Below are positions 1 to 8,601 of a stretch of 11,031 bases of DNA, piece by piece. The stretch comes from Lachnospiraceae bacterium (GTDB taxonomy: Bacteria > Bacillota > Clostridia > Lachnospirales > Lachnospiraceae): positions 1 through 11,031 of the forward strand of contig CAAEAB010000227.1 in the NCBI GenBank assembly GCA_900753685.1, written 5' to 3'. The translations under genes and the position numbers were made by a program. The notes under the pieces are model-generated. The model was not told where the DNA came from and searched no databases. It worked only from the letters and a program-made list of their open reading frames with translations. The first letter of the stretch is position 1; the number at the start of each line of letters is the position of its first letter.

Positions 1-1
1 A

Positions 2-1741
2 AGCCGCTACCTCGTCAGCGCCAATGAGATCCAGATCAAGATGGCCCAGGGAGCAAAACCGGGCGAGGGCGGTCATTTGCCGGGGGGCAAGGTGTATCCG
101 TGGGTTGCAAAGACGAGACATTCTACGCCGGGCGTTTCTTTAATTTCACCGCCGCCGCACCATGATATTTATTCCATCGAAGATTTGGCCCAGTTGATTT
201 ATGATCTTAAAAATGCCAATCGGGATGCGCGGATTTCCGTAAAACTGGTCTCTGAAGCCGGCGTCGGTACAGTCGCTGCAGGTGTTGCCAAAGCTGGAGC
301 CCAGGTTATTTTGATTTCCGGCTATGACGGAGGTACAGGGGCTGCTCCGAGAACCTCCATTCATAATGCGGGGCTTCCGTGGGAGCTTGGCCTTGCCGAG
401 ACTCACCAGACATTGATCATGAACGATCTGCGTTCTAAGGTTCGTCTGGAAACCGACGGAAAGCTTATGACTGGCCGGGATGTGGCCATTGCGGCCATGC
501 TTGGCGCAGAGGAATTTGGTTTTGCCACAGCTCCGCTTGTAACTATGGGTTGTGTCATGATGCGTGTATGTAATCTGGACACCTGTCCGGTGGGCGTCGC
601 TACTCAGAATCCGGAGCTTCGTAAACGCTTCCGGGGCAAACCGGAGTATGTGATCAACTTTATGCATTTTGTGGCTCAGGAGCTCCGTGAATATATGGCG
701 AAGCTTGGCATCCGCACCGTGGATGAGCTGGTCGGACGGAGCGATCTGCTGAAGGTGAAGGAGCATGCGGCAGGCAAATGGTCGGATAAGATCGATTTAT
801 CGGCGATCATTAATAATCCATATTTGAATACGGACAAAGGAATGAAGTTTGACCCGGCCCAGGTTTATGATTTTGAGCTGGAAAAGACACTGGATATGCA
901 GGTTCTGATGAAGGAGTTTAAATCGGCCCTTCATAATAAAAAGAAAAAGAAAATTGAAATTAATGTGAAAAATACAGATCGTTCCCTTGGAACCATTTTC
1001 GGTTCGGAAATTACAAAACGGTATCATGATACGCTGGAGGACGATACCTTCGTTGTCAAATGTAACGGCAGCGGCGGTCAGAGCTTCGGAGCCTTTATTC
1101 CAAAGGGATTGACGCTGAATCTCATCGGCGACAGCAATGATTATTTCGGCAAGGGCTTATCCGGTGGGAAACTGACTCTGGCGCCGCCGAAAAATATTAA
1201 ATTTAAGCCTCATGAAAATATTATTGTCGGCAATGTGGCTCTCTATGGAGCGACCAGCGGCAAAGCATTTATCAACGGCGTAGCCGGCGAGCGTTTTTGC
1301 GTGCGGAATTCCGGTGCAATGGCGGTTGTGGAAGGCGTCGGCGATCATGGCTGTGAATATATGACCGGAGGACGGGTCGTTATCCTGGGCGGTACGGGCA
1401 AGAACTTTGCGGCCGGCATGAGCGGCGGAATTGCCTATGTACTGGATGAGAAGCGGGATTTCTATACAAGGGTGAATAAGGAGCTTGTCTCCCTCGAACC
1501 TGTGACCTCTAAATACGATGTTCAGGAATTAAAGGAAATGATCGCGGAGCATGTGGAGGCTACCGGCTCGGAAATGGGTAAAAAGGTTCTGGATAATTTT
1601 GTCGATTATCTGCCGAAATTTAAAAAGGTTCTTCCGCATGATTACAGCAAGATGCAGACCGCCATCGCCCATATGGAAGAAAAAGGTTTAAGTGTAGATC
1701 AGGCACAGATAGAAGCATTTTATGCGAATAAGAGAGGATAG
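2..1741 (+). CDS. gltB: Glutamate synthase large subunit, 3' part (partial)
   Basis: This is the C-terminal 579 codons of the glutamate synthase large chain. The reading frame is open from base 2, so the start lies upstream of the window. The enzyme converts 2-oxoglutarate and glutamine to two glutamates in the cytoplasm. Visible parts are the end of the FMN-binding synthase domain, with the segments [15 protein letters not shown] and [10 protein letters not shown], and a three-cysteine cluster motif at bases 551, 569 and 584 with spacing C-x5-C-x4-C, which in this family binds a [3Fe-4S] centre. These are followed by the glycine-rich beta-helix domain ([25 protein letters not shown]). A short lysine-rich stretch near base 940 links the two domains. 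The stop overlaps the gltD ribosome binding site, so the two subunits are translationally close. The amidotransferase domain is outside the window. Confidence 0.97.
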   Translation, partial: SRYLVSANEIQIKMAQGAKPGEGGHLPGGKVYPWVAKTRHSTPGVSLISPPPHHDIYSIEDLAQLIYDLKNANRDARISVKLVSEAGVGTVAAGVAKAGAQVILISGYDGGTGAAPRTSIHNAGLPWELGLAETHQTLIMNDLRSKVRLETDGKLMTGRDVAIAAMLGAEEFGFATAPLVTMGCVMMRVCNLDTCPVGVATQNPELRKRFRGKPEYVINFMHFVAQELREYMAKLGIRTVDELVGRSDLLKVKEHAAGKWSDKIDLSAIINNPYLNTDKGMKFDPAQVYDFELEKTLDMQVLMKEFKSALHNKKKKKIEINVKNTDRSLGTIFGSEITKRYHDTLEDDTFVVKCNGSGGQSFGAFIPKGLTLNLIGDSNDYFGKGLSGGKLTLAPPKNIKFKPHENIIVGNVALYGATSGKAFINGVAGERFCVRNSGAMAVVEGVGDHGCEYMTGGRVVILGGTGKNFAAGMSGGIAYVLDEKRDFYTRVNKELVSLEPVTSKYDVQELKEMIAEHVEATGSEMGKKVLDNFVDYLPKFKKVLPHDYSKMQTAIAHMEEKGLSVDQAQIEAFYANKRG

Positions 1742-1745
1742 GAGG
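1740..1745 (+). promoter_or_regulatory. Ribosome binding site of gltD
   Basis: AGGAGG lies 9 bases before the gltD ATG at 1755 and overlaps the last two bases of the gltB stop codon. It fixes the gltD start and points to coupled translation of the two subunits. Confidence 0.85.
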
Positions 1746-1754
1746 TAAGACGTC

Positions 1755-3239
1755 ATGGGAAAACCAACAGGATTTATGGACTTTGAGAGACAGAACAGTA
1801 CGACCATTGCCCCTGAAGAACGGATTAAAAATTTTGATGAATTCCATATTCCTCTGAGCAAAGAATGTCAGCAGACACAGGGCGGCCGTTGTATGGACTG
1901 TGGGGTGCCGTTCTGCCAGTATGGACAGATGATTGGAGGTATGGCCTCCGGCTGTCCTCTGAACAATCTGATCCCGGAATGGAATGATTTAATCTATCGG
2001 GGAAACTGGGAGAGGGCCCTCAAGCGACTGAAAAAGACGAATAATTTTCCGGAATTTACATCGCGGGTCTGCCCGGCCCTCTGTGAAGCGGCCTGCACCT
2101 GTAATATCAATGGCCTTCCGGTTTCTGTTAAAGAAAATGAGCATGGAATTGTTGAGTACGGTTATGAGAATGGTCTGATCTCGCCGGAGCCTCCGAGGGT
2201 GCGTACCGGAAAACGGATTGCGGTTGTCGGTTCCGGACCTTCCGGCCTTGCCGCAGCAGATCAGCTCAATCACCGGGGACATCATGTCACCGTATTTGAG
2301 CGTAATGACCGGATCGGCGGTCTGCTTCGCTATGGAATCCCGAATATGAAGCTGGAAAAGCAGATTATTGATCGGCGTGTGGCTCTTATGGAAGCCGAGG
2401 GCATTGAATTTGTCACAAATACTAATGTGGGGGTTGATGTGAAGCCGGCCCGCCTTCTTCGGGAATATGATGCGATTATTCTCGCCTGCGGCGCTTCGAA
2501 CCCAAGAGACATTAAAGTACCGGGACGGGAAAGCAAAGGTATTTACTTTGCCGTGGATTATCTGACCATGGTGACAAAGAGTCTCTTAAACTCCGGTCTC
2601 AGGGACGGCAGAATTCCGAATGTGAAGGATAAAAAGGTTCTGGTCATCGGCGGCGGCGATACGGGAAATGACTGTGTTGGAACTTCGATTCGTCTTGGCG
2701 CAGCTTCAGTTATCCAATTAGAGATGATGCCGAAGGCGCCGGATACCCGGGCGGAGAATAATCCGTGGCCGGAGTGGCCGAAAATCTGTAAAACCGATTA
2801 TGGCCAGGAAGAAAGTATCGCTGTGTTTGGCCACGACCCGCGGGTATATCAGACGACGGTAAAGGAATTTATCGCGGATGAAAAGGGCAACGTATGTAAG
2901 GCCATTCTTGTGAAGCTGGAATTCAAGAAGGATCCGGAAATCGGACGGATGAATATGTGCGAGGTTCCGGGCAGTGAAACCATTGAAGATGTGGATTTGG
3001 TACTGATCGCGGCCGGTTTCCTCGGAAGTCAGGATTATGTGACCAGAGCTTTCGGCGTGGATGTGGACGAGCGGACAAATGTCGCCACCGCACCGGGAGA
3101 TTATAAGACGAGTAAGGAGAAGGTATTTGTGGCTGGAGATATGCATCGGGGCCAGTCTCTGGTTGTGTGGGCCATTCGTGAAGGAAGGGATGTGTCGAAA
3201 ACGGTCGATAAGTATCTTATGGGCTATACAAATCTTTGA
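1755..3239 (+). CDS. gltD: Glutamate synthase small subunit (NADPH)
   Basis: The 494-residue protein is the FAD-dependent small chain of glutamate synthase, which takes electrons from NAD(P)H and passes them through iron-sulfur centres to the large chain. The N-terminal part has two cysteine groups (C46, C49, C54, C67 and C106, C110, C114, C116) matching the [4Fe-4S] ligands of the family. A Rossmann FAD motif GSGPSG sits at about residues 159-164, and a second dinucleotide motif GGGDTG at 299-304 is the NAD(P)H site. The C-terminal AGDMHRGQSLVVWAI is the usual closing FAD contact. Length is normal for the family. It lies 13 bases after gltB and is followed by a strong terminator, so gltBD forms one transcription unit. 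No feature suggests decay. Confidence 0.97.
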   Translation: MGKPTGFMDFERQNSTTIAPEERIKNFDEFHIPLSKECQQTQGGRCMDCGVPFCQYGQMIGGMASGCPLNNLIPEWNDLIYRGNWERALKRLKKTNNFPEFTSRVCPALCEAACTCNINGLPVSVKENEHGIVEYGYENGLISPEPPRVRTGKRIAVVGSGPSGLAAADQLNHRGHHVTVFERNDRIGGLLRYGIPNMKLEKQIIDRRVALMEAEGIEFVTNTNVGVDVKPARLLREYDAIILACGASNPRDIKVPGRESKGIYFAVDYLTMVTKSLLNSGLRDGRIPNVKDKKVLVIGGGDTGNDCVGTSIRLGAASVIQLEMMPKAPDTRAENNPWPEWPKICKTDYGQEESIAVFGHDPRVYQTTVKEFIADEKGNVCKAILVKLEFKKDPEIGRMNMCEVPGSETIEDVDLVLIAAGFLGSQDYVTRAFGVDVDERTNVATAPGDYKTSKEKVFVAGDMHRGQSLVVWAIREGRDVSKTVDKYLMGYTNL

Positions 3240-3287
3240 TTATGTAGTACAATAAGTTCTGGACAAATCTGCCAATGCCATTTGTGC

Positions 3288-3344
3288 AAACTGTTCTCTG
3301 CTATCCCATGACGCGTAAGCGTCGGCAGAGGACAGTTTTTTTTT
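3288..3344 (+). terminator. Intrinsic terminator of gltBD
   Basis: The left arm at 3288-3301 pairs with 3325-3338 in a 14-bp stem with one G-T wobble. Inside it a second stem GACGC/GCGTC (3310-3314 / 3319-3323) closes a GTAA loop of the GNRA type. The right arm runs into nine T residues (3336-3344). A weaker inverted repeat ACAAAT/ATTTGT lies just upstream at 3263-3285. Confidence 0.93.
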
Positions 3345-3369
3345 GTAAAAAAACATCGACGGATTTGAA

Positions 3370-3397
3370 TTGTACTTCTTTTTCTGTATGCTATAAT
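3370..3397 (+). promoter_or_regulatory. Extended -10 promoter before the DUF5688-like gene
   Basis: TATAAT at 3392-3397 is preceded by TG one base upstream (TGCTATAAT), which is a perfect extended -10 element. A weak -35 candidate TTGTAC lies at 3370-3375 with a 16-base spacer. Transcription would start near 3404, beyond the gltBD terminator, so the downstream gene has its own promoter. Confidence 0.7.
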
Positions 3398-3439
3398 AAA
3401 ATCATCTTTTATGATATATCGTATAGATGCATTTCAAAA

Positions 3440-3456
3440 TGTTTCGATTCGAAACA
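3440..3456. repeat. Small inverted repeat in the leader of the DUF5688-like gene
   Basis: TGTTTCG and CGAAACA form a perfect 7-bp inverted repeat around a three-base centre ATT. It lies about 40 bases downstream of the predicted transcription start, where it could be an operator half-site pair or a small RNA hairpin. No matching second copy was seen in the window. Confidence 0.45.
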
Positions 3457-3475
3457 AATTCCAATTTCTAAAAAA

Positions 3476-4189
3476 ATGTGTGGCACGACATGCAGAGAGG
3501 AAGGGTTTACAACGAAAGATTTATTGATTGTACAGGTAGAAAATTATGAGCGCCATAGAGAGGTTCTGAAAAGAGGGCCATACATACGGCATATGGATTT
3601 AGCGGTGAGTTGCAGTCTGCTTGTCCGGCTGACTCCGAGGGAGATGACGACGAACCGGGTGACTTGGGATATGTTAAAACAATGGGATATGTCGCCGGAT
3701 GAAATGTTTCGGAAGGCTGCTGAGGATTCAAGACGGGAGCTGCCGCCGATTATTGAGACGATGAGCGACGTAATTAAAGGCTTTCTCATGGAAGAATTTC
3801 TGGAGGCAGCCCGGGATGACATGGAACAGGCTCTGGAAAAAACAGAAAAAGAGTATGAGAAGCTTTTTGGCGGGCATGGGGCGGATATGCCGGAAATTTA
3901 TGTCATCAGCAATGAACTGAAGGTTCAAGGGGCTGCGGTTGTTTTTTATACGGATATATTGGAGCATTTTGCGGCGGAGAAGAATTCGGATTTGATTCTG
4001 CTGCCGAGCAGTGTTCATGAATGGCTTGTTCTGACAGAGGCATCCTCCGGAGATATCAGCGGGCTGGAAGCCATGGTACGGGAAGCCAACGAACAGGTCG
4101 TTTTGCCAGAAGAAATTTTGTCAGAGCATGTGTATAAATACTCTCTAATGAGCCGGGAGCTTAAAATTGTCGATTCCGCAGTGGTATAA
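3476..4189 (+). CDS. DUF5688-like protein, probably N-terminally truncated
   Basis: The function is unknown. The product resembles DUF5688 proteins, mostly found in Lachnospiraceae: the segments YIRHMDLAV, PEIYVISNE, LKVQGAAVVFY and LILLPSSVHEW follow the family pattern as I remember it, with a stretch of likely helix (EEFLEAARDDMEQALEKTEKE) in the middle. Recognisable similarity begins at about base 3512, inside the middle of a normal family member, so roughly the first 100 residues seem to be missing. They are not present upstream in any frame. The frame stays open back to an ATG at 3275, but that codon lies before the terminator and the promoter, so it cannot be the start. ATG 3476 (237 residues) lacks a Shine-Dalgarno sequence. 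The purine-rich AGAGAGGAAGGG at 3494-3505 has no well-placed start; TTG 3524 is 18 bases beyond it. The gene could be a decayed fragment or a short expressed variant. Confidence 0.6.
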   Translation: MCGTTCREEGFTTKDLLIVQVENYERHREVLKRGPYIRHMDLAVSCSLLVRLTPREMTTNRVTWDMLKQWDMSPDEMFRKAAEDSRRELPPIIETMSDVIKGFLMEEFLEAARDDMEQALEKTEKEYEKLFGGHGADMPEIYVISNELKVQGAAVVFYTDILEHFAAEKNSDLILLPSSVHEWLVLTEASSGDISGLEAMVREANEQVVLPEEILSEHVYKYSLMSRELKIVDSAVV

Positions 4190-4205
4190 AGTGGGGAATA
4201 CGGTC

Positions 4206-4234
4206 TTGCTATGCCGATTTTCTTGCGATATAAT
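4206..4234 (+). promoter_or_regulatory. Sigma-70 type promoter of the hisS-aspS-glyA operon
   Basis: TTGCTA (4206-4211) and TATAAT (4229-4234) are separated by exactly 17 bases. The start would fall near 4241, giving a leader of only about 26 bases, too short for a T-box or other riboswitch of the kind often found before tRNA synthetase genes in Firmicutes. Confidence 0.8.
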
Positions 4235-4252
4235 AGTACGTATCTGATGAAA

Positions 4253-4258
4253 AAGGAG
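4253..4258 (+). promoter_or_regulatory. Ribosome binding site of hisS
   Basis: AAGGAG lies 8 bases before ATG 4267 and sets that start. Confidence 0.85.
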
Positions 4259-4266
4259 TAAAAGTC

Positions 4267-5529
4267 ATGAAATTTATTAAAACGCCTGTCAAAGGAATGT
4301 GTGATATGCTGCCGGCGGATATGCGTATGCGGGAGCATGTGTTTGGCATGATTAAGGAAAGCTATGCAAAATATGGTTTTATGCAGATAGAGACACCGGT
4401 GATGGAACATATTGAAAATCTGACCTCCAAACAGGGAGGCGATAACGAAAAGCTGATTTTTAAAATAATGAAACGGGGAGCCGATCTTCAGCGGGCTATC
4501 GATGCCGGCAATCAGGAATTCGCGGATAATGGTCTGCGCTATGACCTGACGGTGCCCCTTGCCAGATATTATGCGAATAATAAAGAAAATCTGCCGACGC
4601 CCTTTAAAGCATTACAGATTGGCAATGTATGGCGGGCAGACAAGCCGCAAAAGGGACGGTTCCGTCAGTTTACCCAGTGTGATATCGATATTCTCGGCGA
4701 TGAGACAAATCTCGCTGAAATCGAATTGATCGCGGCAACTTCGGATATGCTGTCAAAGATTTTTGCCGAGGTTGGTATTTCAGAATTTACGATACACATT
4801 AATGATCGACGGATATTATCGGCCATTGCGCTCCAGGCCGGATTTAAGGAGGAAGAAATTCCGTCAGTTTTAATTTCACTGGATAAATTTGATAAGATCG
4901 GTCTGGAAGGTATTCATGCGGAGCTAGTGGAGAATGGTTATGCCGAAGATGTGGTTGAACGTTATCTTTCAGTTTATAAAACAATGGAAGCGGTTGGCTG
5001 CGGCGAATTTTGTAAAAATATTGACGAAAGCTTTTTGAGCGGGGCGGTCATTCAGAATGTTGAAGATATTATATCCTGCGCCAAAGCGATGATTTCTGAT
5101 AAGGTGACAATCGCCTTTGACCCGACCCTTGTCCGGGGAATGGGTTATTACACCGGAACGATTTTTGAAGTCAGCATTAACGGTTATAATTTTTCTATTG
5201 CCGGTGGCGGAAGATATGATAAAATGATTGGTAAGTTCAGCGGACAGGATGTCCATGCGGCCGGTTTTTCCATTGGATTTGAGCGTATTATTACGATTTT
5301 AAAGGATAAGATGGAGGATGGCGCGAAGATTGGTGAGGATAATCTGGCAATATTGATTGCAAAGGACGTGCCGCTGGATAAAAAAATTGCCTTATTTAAG
5401 GAAGCGAAGGATTTACGTGAAAAGGGCGCTGTCGTTACAATTCAGCCGATGCGTAAGAATGTGAAACAGCAGATCACAAAGCTTGAAAACGAAGGCTATA
5501 ATAACTTCAGAAAAGTCTATAAGGATTAA
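4267..5529 (+). CDS. hisS: Histidine--tRNA ligase, RYDLT-type motif and short C-terminal domain
   Basis: The 420-residue class II synthetase charges tRNA-His with histidine. The catalytic domain shows motif 1 near IETPVMEHIE (41-50), motif 2 at about 122-138 (VWRADKPQKGRFRQFTQ), the histidine-binding LVRG..YYTG (288-297), AGGGRYD (312-318) and motif 3 GFSIGFERI (333-341). The active-site strand reads RYDLTVPLARY (91-101), the form known from eukaryotic and some bacterial enzymes; E. coli HisRS has RPEGT there. Motif 2 is followed by QCDIDILG, again closer to that branch. The C-terminal anticodon-binding domain is only about 63 residues (from about 358), some 30 shorter than in E. coli, without a frameshift in sight. 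It is the first gene of the operon, with aspS 19 bases downstream, a neighbour pair common in Firmicutes. Confidence 0.95.
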   Translation: MKFIKTPVKGMCDMLPADMRMREHVFGMIKESYAKYGFMQIETPVMEHIENLTSKQGGDNEKLIFKIMKRGADLQRAIDAGNQEFADNGLRYDLTVPLARYYANNKENLPTPFKALQIGNVWRADKPQKGRFRQFTQCDIDILGDETNLAEIELIAATSDMLSKIFAEVGISEFTIHINDRRILSAIALQAGFKEEEIPSVLISLDKFDKIGLEGIHAELVENGYAEDVVERYLSVYKTMEAVGCGEFCKNIDESFLSGAVIQNVEDIISCAKAMISDKVTIAFDPTLVRGMGYYTGTIFEVSINGYNFSIAGGGRYDKMIGKFSGQDVHAAGFSIGFERIITILKDKMEDGAKIGEDNLAILIAKDVPLDKKIALFKEAKDLREKGAVVTIQPMRKNVKQQITKLENEGYNNFRKVYKD

Positions 5530-5533
5530 GCAT

Positions 5534-5539
5534 AAGGAG
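5534..5539 (+). promoter_or_regulatory. Ribosome binding site of aspS
   Basis: AAGGAG lies 9 bases before ATG 5549 and decides that start over an in-frame ATG at 5483, which lies inside hisS and has no such site. Confidence 0.85.
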
Positions 5540-5548
5540 AGAATAGAA

Positions 5549-7333
5549 ATGTCTGAATCAATGAAGGGATTAAAAAGAACCCATCGCTGTGCAGAATTAG
5601 ACCGGGCCAACGTGGGCGAGGTCGTTACCGTTATGGGATGGGTGCAGAAAAGCCGGAATAAGGGAGGTATTATTTTTGTCGATTTAAGAGACAGAAGCGG
5701 CCTTCTCCAGATTATTTTTGAGGAAGCGGATGCCGGAAGTGAAAACTTTGCCAAGGCGGAGAAGCTCCGCGCCGAGTTTGTTGTGGCCGTTGTGGGTCGT
5801 GTGGAAGCGCGGGCCGGCGGCATTAATAAAAATATGAAAACCGGAGAAATTGAAATCCGTGCGACACAGCTTCGTATTCTGTCCGAATCAGAAACACCGC
5901 CGTTTCCAATCGAGGAAAACAGTAAGACAAAAGAAGATTTGCGTTTAAAATACCGCTATTTGGATTTGAGACGTCCGGATTTACAGCGAAATCTTAGGAT
6001 GCGCAGCAAGGCAGCTGCCGTTATCCGGAATTTCCTTTCAGAGGAAGGCTTCTTAGAGATTGAGACGCCGATTCTCGGCAAGAGCACGCCGGAGGGTGCC
6101 AGAGATTATCTTGTGCCGAGTCGTGTTCATCCAGGGAATTTCTATGGTCTGCCTCAGTCGCCCCAGTTGTTTAAACAGCTTTTGATGTGTTCCGGCTACG
6201 ACCGTTATTTCCAAATTGCAAAATGCTTCCGTGATGAGGATTTACGGGCGGACCGTCAGCCGGAATTTACCCAGATCGATATGGAATTATCCTTTGTCGA
6301 TGTGGATGACGTGATTGAAGTGAATGAACGGCTTCTTGCCCGGCTATTTAAAGAAATTATCGGTCTGGATGTTCAGCTTCCGATTCCGCGGATGACATGG
6401 CAGGAAGCTATGGACCGATTTGGTTCGGATAAACCGGACATCCGTTTCGGCATGGAGCTTCAGAATGTGAGCGATGTGGTGAAGGATTGTGACTTTGCTG
6501 TATTTAAGGGGGCTCTGGAGGACGGCGGTTCCGTCCGAGGACTGAATGCTAAGGGACAGGGCGGTATGCCTCGTAAGAAAATTGACGCCCTTGTGAAATT
6601 TGCCCGGGATTATGGCGCTAAAGGTTTGGCTTACATTGCTATTCAGGAGGACGGTACGGTAAAATCCTCCTTCGCTAAATTTATGAAGGATGAAGAGATG
6701 AGTGCCCTCATTCAAGCTATGGGCGGTGAAAACGGCGATCTGCTTCTCTTTGCGGCAGATAAAAATAAAGTCGTTTATGATGTTCTCGGCGCACTTCGTC
6801 TGGAATTGGCAGAAAAGATGGAATTGATTGAAAAAAATAAATTCAATTTCCTTTGGGTGACCGAATTTCCGCTGCTGGAATGGTCGGAGGAAGAGAATCG
6901 TTATACGGCCATGCACCATCCGTTTACGATGCCGATGGAAGAGGATTTACAGTATCTGGACAGCGATCCGGGGCGGGTTCGCGCCAAAGCCTATGATATC
7001 GTCTTAAACGGTACAGAAATTGGCGGCGGTAGCGTCCGTATTTTCCAGAATCATGTTCAGGAAAAAATGTTTGAAGTCCTCGGTTTTGAAAAGGAAGACG
7101 CCTACGAGCGTTTTGGTTTCCTGTTAAATGCCTTTAAATACGGTGTTCCGCCCCATGCAGGCCTGGCCTACGGCTTTGACCGTCTCATTATGATCATGGC
7201 CGGCATGGACAGCATCCGCGATGTCATTGCCTTCCCGAAGGTGAAGGATGCGTCCTGTTTGATGACCGATGCACCGAATGTGGTGGACGCAGTTCAGTTA
7301 AAAGAGCTTGGAATTGATATTCAAAATATATAA
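5549..7333 (+). CDS. aspS: Aspartate--tRNA ligase, bacterial type
   Basis: The 594-residue protein is a bacterial-type class II aspartyl-tRNA synthetase. An N-terminal OB-fold anticodon-binding domain (about 1-110) contains [19 protein letters not shown]. The catalytic core follows, with the motif 1 region around [20 protein letters not shown] (168-187), motif 2 [18 protein letters not shown] (227-244) and motif 3 GLAYGFDRL (538-546) carrying the ATP-binding arginine R545. The long stretch between motifs 2 and 3, including [18 protein letters not shown], is the GAD insertion typical of bacterial AspRS. Length is normal. It sits between hisS (19 bases upstream) and glyA (16 bases downstream), so it is probably co-transcribed with both. 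Whether it also charges tRNA-Asn cannot be decided from the sequence alone. Confidence 0.97.
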   Translation: MSESMKGLKRTHRCAELDRANVGEVVTVMGWVQKSRNKGGIIFVDLRDRSGLLQIIFEEADAGSENFAKAEKLRAEFVVAVVGRVEARAGGINKNMKTGEIEIRATQLRILSESETPPFPIEENSKTKEDLRLKYRYLDLRRPDLQRNLRMRSKAAAVIRNFLSEEGFLEIETPILGKSTPEGARDYLVPSRVHPGNFYGLPQSPQLFKQLLMCSGYDRYFQIAKCFRDEDLRADRQPEFTQIDMELSFVDVDDVIEVNERLLARLFKEIIGLDVQLPIPRMTWQEAMDRFGSDKPDIRFGMELQNVSDVVKDCDFAVFKGALEDGGSVRGLNAKGQGGMPRKKIDALVKFARDYGAKGLAYIAIQEDGTVKSSFAKFMKDEEMSALIQAMGGENGDLLLFAADKNKVVYDVLGALRLELAEKMELIEKNKFNFLWVTEFPLLEWSEEENRYTAMHHPFTMPMEEDLQYLDSDPGRVRAKAYDIVLNGTEIGGGSVRIFQNHVQEKMFEVLGFEKEDAYERFGFLLNAFKYGVPPHAGLAYGFDRLIMIMAGMDSIRDVIAFPKVKDASCLMTDAPNVVDAVQLKELGIDIQNI

Positions 7334-7337
7334 ACGA

Positions 7338-7344
7338 TGGAGGT
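7338..7344 (+). promoter_or_regulatory. Ribosome binding site of glyA
   Basis: TGGAGGT ends 5 bases before ATG 7350, choosing it over an in-frame ATG at 7308 that would overlap the end of aspS. Confidence 0.85.
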
Positions 7345-7349
7345 ACAAA

Positions 7350-8588
7350 ATGTATTCATTAGACGAGTTGAAAAACACAGACCCTGCGATCGCTCAGGTA
7401 ATTGAAGATGAATTGGCGAGACAGAATTCTCATATTGAACTGATCGCATCGGAAAACTGGGTAAGCCACGCCGTTATGGCAGCTATGGGAAGTCCGCTGA
7501 CCAATAAATATGCTGAAGGTTATCCGGGAAAACGTTATTACGGCGGCTGTGAATGTGTTGACGTTGCTGAAAATCTTGCCATTGAACGGGCAAAGGAGCT
7601 TTTTGGCTGTGATTATGCCAATGTTCAGCCCCATTCCGGCGCTCAGGCAAATCTGGCTGTATTCTTTGCCATGTTGGAGCCTGGGGATACAGTCATGGGT
7701 ATGAATCTGGACCACGGCGGTCATTTGACCCATGGAAGCCCGGTGAATATCTCAGGTAAATATTTTAAAATTGTACCTTACGGCGTTAATGATGAAGGCT
7801 TTATTGATTATGATGAACTGCGTCGGATTGCTCTGGAAGCAAAACCGAAATTAATTGTTGCCGGAGCCAGCGCTTATGCAAGAACCATTGATTTCAAAAA
7901 ATTCAGAGAGGTAGCCGATGAAGTGGGTGCTTATCTGATGGTGGATATGGCCCATATCGCGGGACTTGTTGCGGCGGGACTTCATCCAAGCCCAGTCCCA
8001 TACGCTGATGTTGTGACGACAACAACCCATAAAACGTTGCGTGGACCTCGCGGCGGTCTGATTTTGGCCAATGAGGAAGCGGCTAAGAGATTTAACTTTA
8101 ATAAAGCGGTTTTCCCTGGAATTCAGGGTGGACCTTTGATGCATGTGATTGCTTCGAAAGCCGTATGCTTCAAAGAAGCTCTGTCCGATGATTTTAAGGC
8201 TTATCAGAAACAGATTATTGACAATGCGCAGGCCCTGGCAAATGGTTTGATGAAACGGGGAGTGGATATTGTTTCCGGCGGTACAGACAATCATCTGATG
8301 CTGGTTGACTTAAAAAGTCTTGGCTTGACAGGAAAACAGGCGGAAAAAATGCTGGATGAGGTTCATATTACATGTAATAAAAATACCATTCCGAATGATC
8401 CTCAGTCGCCGTTTGTGACAAGCGGTGTCCGTCTTGGAACACCTTCGGCCACAACCCGCGGTTTAAAGGAAGAGGATATGGACAGAATCGCAGAGGCGAT
8501 TGCGCTGACATTAAAGGATTTCGACGCAAATAAAGAGAAAGCCAAAGCTATCGTTGATGAGATTACAGCAAAATATCCGTTAAATTAA
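7350..8588 (+). CDS. glyA: Serine hydroxymethyltransferase
   Basis: The 412-residue PLP enzyme interconverts serine and glycine while moving the one-carbon unit to tetrahydrofolate, feeding purine, thymidylate and methionine synthesis. Clear family blocks are ELIASENW (30-37), [13 protein letters not shown] (54-66), [29 protein letters not shown] and [14 protein letters not shown], in which K228 is the PLP Schiff-base lysine. Length matches bacterial GlyA. It is the third gene of the hisS-aspS-glyA run. No terminator follows: the FMN riboswitch helix P1 begins 13 bases after the stop, so transcripts of glyA should run into the riboswitch. Confidence 0.97.
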   Translation: MYSLDELKNTDPAIAQVIEDELARQNSHIELIASENWVSHAVMAAMGSPLTNKYAEGYPGKRYYGGCECVDVAENLAIERAKELFGCDYANVQPHSGAQANLAVFFAMLEPGDTVMGMNLDHGGHLTHGSPVNISGKYFKIVPYGVNDEGFIDYDELRRIALEAKPKLIVAGASAYARTIDFKKFREVADEVGAYLMVDMAHIAGLVAAGLHPSPVPYADVVTTTTHKTLRGPRGGLILANEEAAKRFNFNKAVFPGIQGGPLMHVIASKAVCFKEALSDDFKAYQKQIIDNAQALANGLMKRGVDIVSGGTDNHLMLVDLKSLGLTGKQAEKMLDEVHITCNKNTIPNDPQSPFVTSGVRLGTPSATTRGLKEEDMDRIAEAIALTLKDFDANKEKAKAIVDEITAKYPLN

Positions 8589-8601
8589 AGAGAATGAAAG
8601 T

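Noticed and set aside
146..766. Long minus-strand open frame opposite gltB
   Set aside because: It lies fully antisense to a well-conserved coding region, has no family pattern and is explained as a shadow frame. The same holds for the other antisense frames over gltD, hisS, aspS, glyA and the MATE gene.
3275..3475. Upstream extension of the DUF5688-like reading frame to ATG 3275
   Set aside because: This ATG lies ahead of the gltBD terminator and the downstream promoter, and the extra residues (cysteine- and lysine-rich, no family pattern) look like translated non-coding DNA.
5483..5548. Longer aspS start inside hisS
   Set aside because: It would overlap hisS and has no ribosome binding site, and AspRS homologues begin near ATG 5549.
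7308..7349. Longer glyA start overlapping the end of aspS
   Set aside because: A strong ribosome binding site sits 5 bases before ATG 7350, and the extra residues do not fit the GlyA N-terminus.
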